Shown here in pieces: positions 56,116-64,000 of a DNA stretch of 64,000 bases (positions are counted from its first letter, which is position 1; every line of letters starts with the position of its first letter). Location of the stretch: NCBI GenBank assembly GCA_022036555.1, contig CM039124.1:49604785-49668784 (forward strand). Reading direction: 5' to 3'. The stretch comes from Microstegium vimineum. Taxonomy: Eukaryota > Streptophyta > Magnoliopsida > Poales > Poaceae. The notes under the pieces are model-generated. The model was not told the origin of the DNA. It saw nothing but the letters and a program-made list of their open reading frames with translations, and made no database searches. The position numbers and the translations under genes were made by a program.

Positions 56116-59100
56116 TTACGCATCCGTCCAGATACTAGGATAATATTTCTTTAAATATTTACCATTGATCGCTCTGGAAAACGCAACCCCTTCGAGGGTT
56201 TCTAAAATATAAGCATTACCAGGAACAGACCGATTTATCCGAAAAGGACCCTCCCAATTAGGAAACCACTTTCCAAACTTTGAACTCTTAGTCTCAATCG
56301 GTAAAATCAGTTTCCACACCAGATCACCATCGGCTAACTCTTTCGCTTTCACTTTCTTGTCATACCACCTGGCAACCCTTTTCTTGTTCTCTTCGATACT
56401 GATTAGAGCTCTCAGCCAATGACTTGCTAAATCTTCTAATTCATCTTTCATAAGAATATCATATTCATCGGCTGTTAATTGGTCCTAGGAAAACAATCGT
56501 CTAGAACCAGTCTTAATTTCCCAAGGTAGGACAGCATCATGCCCATAGAAAAACTGGTATGGCGAAACTTTAGTTGCACCATGACATGTCATCCGATATG
56601 ACCACAAAGCTTAATTCAACACTATATGCCACCTTCTAGGGTTTTCTTCAATCTCTCGCTCGATAAGCTTAATAACCCCTTTATTAGTCGTTTCGGCCTG
56701 ACCATTAGCTTGAGCATAATAAGGAGAAGAGATTCAAATCTTAAACCCCATACCGATAGCAAATTCATCAAACTCCCCTGATGTGAACATGGTCCCTTGA
56801 TCAGTTATAATAGTTTGAGGAATATCAAATCGGTAAACAATATGCTCCTTTACAAAGTCTATCATGTTTGTCGAAGTCACCTTCTTCAAAGGAATGGCTT
56901 CATAATCGGTGGCAACAAGTATAAATTTATGCCCTTTACTCGACGGCGGATAAATTTGACCGATGAGATCGATAGCACATCCTCTAAACGGCCAAGACTT
57001 GATTATAGAATTCATTGTCGATGCAGGTGCTCGCTGAACATTACCAAATCTCTAACAATCTTGACACCCTTTGAAGTATCTAAAACGATCCTCAAGAATT
57101 GTCGGCCAATAATACCCATTCCATCTAATCATCCATTTCATTTTGAACACTGATTGATGCGCCCCACATACTCCCTCATGAATTTTACCCATCAACCCTT
57201 TCGATTCTTCTTTACTAAGACACTTGAGAAAAACTCCGTCAATCATCCGATAATATAATTCATCATCAAGGAGTACGTACTTGGTAGCCTGAAACCTTAG
57301 CTGCCTTTCAACCTTTCTAGACGGATCCCTTAAGTAATCGGCAATCTCTTTCCTCCAATCATCGGCAATCAATACCGATGTCATCATCTTTTGAATCGGC
57401 TGATACCCTGAAGGGTACTGTGCCAACCGATTAGCCTCTTCATTATGCAATCTGGGAACATGCTCAAGGCGGTATTCTTTAAATTCTTTTAATAACTGCA
57501 AACACTTTTCATGGTGTGCAATTAAATTTTTGCTTCGACATTCATATGTCCCAATCAATTGATTGATCACTAACATAGAGTCGCCAAAGATTTCAACGAC
57601 ATCGACACGCACCTCCCTGAGTAATTCCAATCCTTTTAGCAAAGTCTGGTATTCAGCCTGATTGTTTGTTGAAGTAGCAACAATCGGCAATGAGACTTCA
57701 TAATTATGTCCTCGGGATGAAATTAAGACAATACTCCCTTACACGTGGATCCATCAAAGAACAAAGTCTAAGGAGCAATCTCTACGAAACTCACGGTACC
57801 ACAATGCTAAGTAACAAAGTTAGCCATCACTTGACCCTTAACCGCCTTAGCCGATTCATACCTCAAATCAAACTCTGACAGCGCTAAAATCCATTTGTTG
57901 ATCCTTCCACTCAATATCGGCATCGACAGTATGTACTTAACCACATCATCTTTGCATATGAAAGTACACTCGGACGATAACAAATAATGCCTCAATTTAA
58001 TGCAAGAGAAGTACAGACATAAACATAATTTCTTGACGGCCGAATATCTGGTTTCAGCATTCACCAACCTTCTACTCAAATAATAAATTATGCGTTTCTT
58101 TCCTTCAAATTCTTGGATTAAGGTTGACCCGATAACGCTGTCATCGGCAGACAAATACAACCTGAAAGGCTTCCCATGTTGAGACGGAACCAAGACTGGA
58201 GGATTTACCAAATATTTTTTAATTTCTTCTAAGGCTTATTGTTGTTCTTCCTTCCATGCAAATTCTTGACCGGCCTTCAGCTTTAACAACGGACGAAAAG
58301 ACTTAATCTTCTCAGACAGATTAGATATAAATCTTCTAATAAAATTAATCTTGCCGATCAAGGACTGCAACTCAGTTTTGTTTGTGGGAGCAACCACCTT
58401 ATTAATTGCATCAATAGATTTTCTGCCGATCTCGATATCTCTTTGATGCACCATAAAACCTAGGAATTGACCTGCTGATACACCAAACGCACACTTTTAG
58501 GATTCATCTTCAATCCATGTTCTCTTGTGCGCTTTAGAATTTTTCGCAAATCATCAAGATGCTTCTCAAAATTTCTGGATTTGACCACCACATCATCAAT
58601 ATAAATTTCAACTAACGTGTCGATGTACTTATGAAAAATGAAATTCATCGCTCTCTGATAAGTAGCACTGACGTTCTTCAAACCAAAAGTCATCACGACC
58701 CACTCAAATAAACCGACATGACCTGGACATCTAAAAACAGTCTTGGATATGTCTTCTTCAGCCATGAATATTTGATTATATCCAGCATTACTATCCATAA
58801 AACTAATGATTTGATGCCCAGCAGCAGCATCAATCAGTAGATCGGCAACGGGCATCGGGTAACCATCCATCGGTGTAGCCTTATTGAGATTCCTCAAATC
58901 AATACAAACACGAAGTTTTCCATTTTTCTTATACACAGGAACCACATTAGAAATCCATTCGACATACTGACATTACCGAATAAATCCAGCTTCAATTAAT
59001 TTTGTAATTTCAGCTTTAATGTCAGGTAATACAAGAGGATTGCATCGGCGCACCGGCTGCCGATGTGGTTGGAAACCAGATTTAATAGGTAACCGATGTT

Positions 59101-60060
59101 CAACTATTGATCGATCCAGACTAGACATCTCTATATAATCCCACGCAAAACAATCTTTATATATTTTTAATAAATCATTCAACTGTTGCTTACATTGGGA
59201 ATCTAACTTAGCACTAATAAAAGTTGCCCTATGCTCACTACCATCGTCGATATCTATCTCTAGTAAATCATCTACCGATGTAAACCCCTGCCCAAGTTTT
59301 TCATCATCGGCGAACTGATCCATTAAAACTCTTCTTCAGAACCGACTGCTTGGATCGGTATGATTCAGTAATCGGCAACCTTGAGAAACTCCGTATCCCA
59401 AGCTTCACCTGATATGCACTTGGTTTGCTCATAAGTTTCTGATTCTGCCGATGCAACGATTGACGAGGCTTCACTCTGGACGACTTCAATTTTGTCTCCA
59501 ACCCATTGCACGAGGCTTTGGTGTATTGTGGAAGGGATACAACAATTAGCATGGATCGAATCCCTTCCCAGGAGCAAGGTGTAGGCACCTTTGCCATTGA
59601 TCACAAAAAACGTTGTCGGCAAAGTTTTACTGTCGATGGTTAACTCAACGCATACTGTTCCCTTTGTTGGTGACACATTGCCTTCAAAATCTTTAAGCAT
59701 CATGTCTGTCTTGGCTAAGTCCTGGTCACCTTTGCCGAGCTTTCTGAACATGACATACGACATTATATTAACTGCCACTCCACCATCTACTAGCATCTTT
59801 GATACTGGCCTCCCATCAACTTTGCCTTTGACAAACAAGGCCCTTAAATGTTGCCTTTCATCATCAGTAGGCTTTTCAAAGACAGCTGCCATCGGGTCCA
59901 GCACTAACTGTGCCATCTCAACAGCTTCTTCCTCAGCATCGGCATGCGCCATGAATTCCATCGGCAATGTGACAACCATATTGACCTCTGTCGATGGACT
60001 CCTATCCTTACATTTCGGCCTCCACTGCTTAACTGGAGATTTCTCCTTTTAAGGATTTTC
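56116..60060 (-). pseudogene. pol of the minus-strand element (protease, RT, RNase H, integrase)
   Basis: Read on the minus strand from 60060. The protease has KMLVDGGVAVNIM (about 59800). RT (59100-58460) has FMDSNAGYNQI and the catalytic YIDD at about 58592-58603, followed by a frame break. The first RNase H is at 58211-57807 (LYLSADDSVIGS). The second RNase H is at about 57780-57430 (NNQAEYQTLLKGLELL, FGDSMLVINQL). The integrase zinc site and core run from about 57180 to 56500 (GCQDC, ITDQGTMFTSGEF) and the C-terminus ends at 56116 (GDLVWKLILPI, WEGPFRI). At least eight stops or frame changes interrupt it. It is non-functional. Confidence 0.85.
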
Positions 60061-60075
60061 ACTGTGATACATATC

Positions 60076-61968
60076 TGAGAGCCCCATGTGTTTGGTTTTG
60101 AGTAATTGATGAAACCTACCTAAGTACTGACCTTGATCTCTAAGTGTGAATCATGAGATAGGTTGGTACATACCATGTGATGGAGCAAGGTGGATCAAGT
60201 GGATGGCGCAAGCTCTAGCATGGTGGTGGAAAGGAAAATTGTGTGAAGGCAAAGGTGAAAGCTAGGACCATTTTCGGTTTGGTGATCAAGACATTATAGA
60301 GGATGTGATCATTTTTAGGATAGATAGTCGTACTATCAAGGAGGGAGCTCTCGTGTTTGATTACGGTTATCATGTGCCACTAGGTTCATTGCATTGCATT
60401 TAAAATCAATTGAACCAAGTGAAACAACCAACTAATTCCAAGATAATTGTGAACTAAAAGCTAACACACGTGCACAAGTGTTGAGATCACTTAGTGTTAG
60501 CCCATGGAAGCTTGGTAGAAAGTTGGAGGCTGTTTGGACCAATTTTGGCGGTCCGAACGCTAGGGTTTTGGTGTGTCCGGACCATTGCGTGTGCGTCCGG
60601 ACACACACCCTAGGTCAGCTGGCTGTGAGCAGGAGTCCGGACGGTGTTCAGTGTCCGGACGCTGGCTTCCGGATGTGCGTCCGGAGCTCTGGTGTTCTCT
60701 GTTGTTTCTGGAGAAGGTGATCCAGACAGTGAAGTGCGTCCGGATGGAGGAAACCGGACAGGGTCCAGAGTGTTTTGGGCGCTCTGGAACCTCTCTGCTG
60801 AGGTCCGGACGCAGCGAGGAGATGGTCCGGACCCGCACTATTGCGTGCGTCCGGAGCCACGTGGCGTGCAGAGACGCACGCGGGAAAAAGACGTTTGAAA
60901 GGGGGCTTGACCGGACGCAGTTGAGTTGGTACGGACGGCGCGTTGCGCGCGTCCGAAGGCTGCGACTGGAGCGTTGAGCAGAGCCGTTGGCTCTCAGTTG
61001 GTGAAGGGTCCGGATGCTGTTGTTGGTCCGGACCCCCTGTGAAAAGTGCTTCCGGAGGTGGCGCAGAGAGTCTGTTTTGAGGGGCAAATGGCTAGTGTTT
61101 GAATGAGGGCTATATATAGTTGTATGGCCGGCCCTTAGGGGTCTCTCTTGCACATTTTCATCACTCACTCTCTAGTGCTCATTTGTGAGAACCTCCATCA
61201 CTCATCTCTTTGATACATGTGCTAATTCCATGAGAGATTGAGTGAATCCAAGTGCATTGCTCTTTGATTGCATACTAGTGGCACTTGGTGATCGTCGTCG
61301 TCGCGGGAGTTCTTGTTATTCTTGGAGGTTGCCACCTCCTAGACGGCTTGGAGCGACGAGGATCGTTGAGCGGAGGAAGGTGATTGTCTCCGGCTCCGAT
61401 CGGTCGATTGTGAGGGGTTTCTTGAGTCTTCCCCGCGGGAGTTCGCAAAAGACATCTCTAGTGGATTGCTCGTAGCTTGTGGATCCCTATCTTGTGTTGG
61501 TTGTGCGGCACCCGATGACGGGTTTGGCGTGTGATGCCAATTAGCTCGTGAACCTTCAAGTAGGTGAATTGCTACAACGAGGAGTAGCTTGTTAGCAAAC
61601 AAGTGAACCTCAGTAAAAAAATCTTGTATCACATTGTCTCTACCAAGGATTCTTATTGTGATTGATTGGTTATCTATTGGCTCATCTCTTCTCGGTGGTA
61701 TAACCTTTCTAGCTCTAGCTTTGCACTTACATTCTTACATTCTTGCAAAGTATAGATTCTAGCTTAGCTTGTGTAGCTTAGTCTTGTAACTTTAGTTCTC
61801 TAGCTCTTGTGTGTGACATAGGTTATCTTGCTAGTGACTAGAATCGGTAGGTGGCTTGCCTAACCGTAGTTTTAGCGCAAACTTGTTTTACGCCGTGTTT
61901 TATTCTAACAAATTTGCTTAAGTGTTGTTGTAGAATTTTTAATAGGCTATTCACCCCCCCTCTATCCA
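60076..61968 (+). mobile_element. Solo LTR of a copia-type element (1.9 kb) nested in the Tat-like element
   Basis: It begins TGAGAGCCCCATGTG and ends CACCCCCCCTCTATCCA, flanked by ATATC on the left and TATC on the right, a 4-5-base target duplication. It interrupts the gag-pol junction of the minus-strand element, which resumes on both sides. TATATATAG at 61111-61118 is its promoter TATA box. The motif GTCCGGAC or TCCGGAC occurs more than ten times between 60540 and 61060. The start and end words resemble large SIRE-type copia LTRs. No internal coding region remains, so it arose by LTR-LTR recombination. Confidence 0.75.
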
Positions 61969-64000
61969 TATCTATACCTTTCAATATCTCCTTGACGTTC
62001 ACGCTGAATCCTCCTTTTTTGAGTCTTTGTCAGACCCTTGGGGCACCATTGAGGAAGCTTAGTTTTCCAAACATGCTGGTATTGTTTCTCACCGCTTGTG
62101 TTTGCATCGGTACTGTTTGCATCACCCCTTATGTTTGGATCCCTAGAGAATATTTCTTCATCGAGCACTCTTGCGTTAGCCATCTCTTCAAGCTCTTCTT
62201 GACGGTCATGCTTGCCAAGCCTATCATGTACGCTGATCTTGCCCCCCCAGCCGATCATGCACTGATCTCCTTTCTCTGATCGGCCTACCATAGCTTGATG
62301 TTCGATCGTTAAAACATGACTTCTTTTCTGACCGATCAGCAAGATAGTACATGTTGCATTCTGGGCAATTATCGGCAGTGGGTAGCTTGATGCCTTTTCC
62401 CAGCAATGAACAAAGAAGGGACACCTCCAATGATCTTTATGTCGATGCCACTCTTGGCGCCTTTCTTCCTCCTGCTGTCGATATTGCTCCTCTTGCAATC
62501 GCTGATACTCTTGTCGTGGCCGCCTATGTGTGATTACAACGTCATATGGTGCATGCCTGTGAGGCCTCCTGGAGCTGCTGCTTTCATCGGTAATTCTCTT
62601 GCCCTTTATGTCATCAGCAAACTCCTTCCTTTTCACTTCATGCACAGCTATCTGAGGTTCAGGATCTACCGATGCACTTTTCTTAGCAGCTTCCGACGTT
62701 AGCACCTTAGTCTTTCCATTATTTTCGACCATATTATTTGGAAACGGGTGTTGGTCGATCTTCATCGGCTTCTAGGCTTTAGAATTTTCAAACTTAATTC
62801 GCCCAGACTCAATTTCTGACTGCAACTGCTGCATAAAGACTCTGCAATCATTGGTATTGTGTGAAGTTGCATCATGCCACTTGCAATACCTAATCTTTTT
62901 AAGCTCCTTGGCCGAAGGAATCACTTGATTAGGTGATAGTTTAATCCGTCCTTCTTGAAGTAACAGGTCAAATATCCTATCGGCCTTGGTAATGGCAAAG
63001 GTGAACTTTTCAGCTTCTTTCTGGCCAAACGGGCAGGACACCGGCTTCTTGTTCTTTATCCATTCAGCGGCGCCGATACTTGGCTCCTCATCCGATTCGG
63101 CATCCTCTTCTTGCCCAATGAAGGATACCTTTTTATTCCAAGTTTTTCTAGGTTCGAAAGCTTTAATGTCTTGATCGGCAATTCTCTCCATGAGATGTCT
63201 CAGACTTTCAAACTCTTGAGATGCATATTTAGCATTGATGTGTGGCAGCAATCCCTGGAAGGCCAAATCTGCCAATTGCCGATCATCTAGCACCAAGTTG
63301 TAGCACTTGTTCTTTACGTCTCGCAGCCTCTGGATGAAGCTTTCTACCGATTCATCATTGCGATGTCTCAGTTTGACCAAATCGGTAATCTTCTTCTCAT
63401 GTATGCCAGCGAAGAAGTACTTATGAAACTGATTCTCTAGATCGGCCTAAGTGATCACAGAATTTGGAGGCAGTGAAATGAACCATGTAAATGCCGATCC
63501 AGATAATGATGATGAGAACAATCTCACCCTCAGTTCATCCCTGCCGGCTGCTTCTCCACATTTGATAATGAAGCGGTTGATGTTCTCCATTGTTGACGTG
63601 TCATCTTGACCAGAAAACTTTGTGAAATCCGGCACCTTCTACCAATTTGGAAGAGAAATCAAATCATATGCCGGAGGGTACGACGTCCGATAAGAGTATG
63701 TATTAACCTTAGGCTTGATGCCGAATTATTCTTTCATCACTTCGGCGATCTTATCGGTCCAGTATGCATCTTGATCTTGCCAATGCATTGGCTGGATGTT
63801 GATTGGCTAAGCTGGTTGATACGCCTCCTCATATCTTTGTGGCAAATAAGCCGGAGCGATTGGCGCAAGCGCAGCACCAGTTTGCTAAATATTATGCCTT
63901 GGTTGATTTGCCGACGGATAATTTTGAGCGCCCACTGGAATGTACTGTGGCATTATATTCATCGGTCGATGTGCCAATGCTCCATTCTGAGCGTTCTCCA
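61969..64000 (-). pseudogene. gag of the minus-strand element (stop-rich, runs off window)
   Basis: Minus-strand frames contain the gag capsid domain (NINRFIIKCGEAAGRDE, RVRLFSSSLSGSAFTWF, KLRHRNDESVESFIQRL), then the linker (RYCKWHDATSHNTNDCRVF, a C-x-H..H..C knuckle) and a Glu/Arg-rich tail with CPFFVHCW. Stops near 63450, 63640, 63728 and 62775 break the frame. The N-terminus lies beyond 64000. Confidence 0.8.

Larger units (their letters stand above)
51585..64000 (-). mobile_element. Second Tat-like Ty3/gypsy element (minus strand, decayed, 5' end beyond window)
   Basis: From its 3' end the element reads: 3' LTR (51585-52430), a 3.7-kb region with a plus-strand plant-mobile-domain gene, pol (56116 to about 60060) and gag (about 61965 to the window end). 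A solo LTR is inserted at 60076-61968. The two RNase H regions, the DGG protease and the extra region after integrase match Tat layout, but the sequence is clearly a different family from copies 1 and 2. Many stops and frameshifts show that it is old. Its 5' LTR is not in the window. Confidence 0.88.

Noticed and set aside
1..64000. Search for tRNA, rRNA, microRNA hairpins and CRISPR arrays
   Set aside because: None found by eye. The strong hairpins seen belong to transposons, and the regular repeats lack spacer structure.

Overview
The window is nuclear DNA from a grass (Poaceae), probably a panicoid. It shows GT-AG multi-exon plant genes with GC-rich coding exons, Tat-lineage Ty3/gypsy and copia LTR elements, Stowaway- and Tourist-type MITEs, a T-tailed SINE, and a tandem pair resembling the cereal DUF1668 family. 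There are two assembly gaps of exactly 100 N (3221-3320 and 48917-49016). No RNA genes, CRISPR arrays or bacterial-type operons were seen. Layout: 1-3220 is the 5' part (LTR and gag) of a Tat-like element that ends in a gap. 4543-8157 is a SWI3D-type SWI/SNF subunit gene that lacks its 5' exons and carries four single-base frame breaks. 9169-24845 is a complete Tat-lineage element (LTRs 9169-10402 and 23965-24845, 5-bp target duplication CTATG) with a six-exon antisense gene at 22098-17859. 27234-32761 is an intact 14-exon DDM1 gene (838 codons) with three MITEs in its introns. 33775-37842 holds a short glucanase-gene fragment and two tandem DUF1668-like genes. 40506-42726 is a three-exon GH17 beta-1,3-glucanase gene with a GPI-type C-terminus. 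49119-43203 (minus) is a ten-exon cyclase-associated protein gene with a SINE in intron 5. 50107-51584 is a truncated Mutator-like element. 51585 to the window end is a second, decayed Tat-like element on the minus strand, with a solo copia-type LTR (60076-61968) nested in it and a plus-strand (antisense) plant-mobile-domain gene at 52835-55997. How the genes relate: two chromatin-remodelling genes, SWI3D-like and DDM1, lie in the same orientation with only about 3.4 kb of non-element DNA between them; a young Tat element now separates them. DDM1 is the remodeller that keeps such elements methylated and silent. The least expected pattern is that both Tat-like elements carry an unrelated antisense, multi-exon gene in the same slot, between integrase and 3' LTR. 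Both genes have their own TATA box, an N-terminal globular domain, a low-complexity middle and a coiled-coil C-terminus. Many frame breaks in the window are one-base changes in homopolymers and may be consensus errors; nonsense codons by transition are confined to the transposons.
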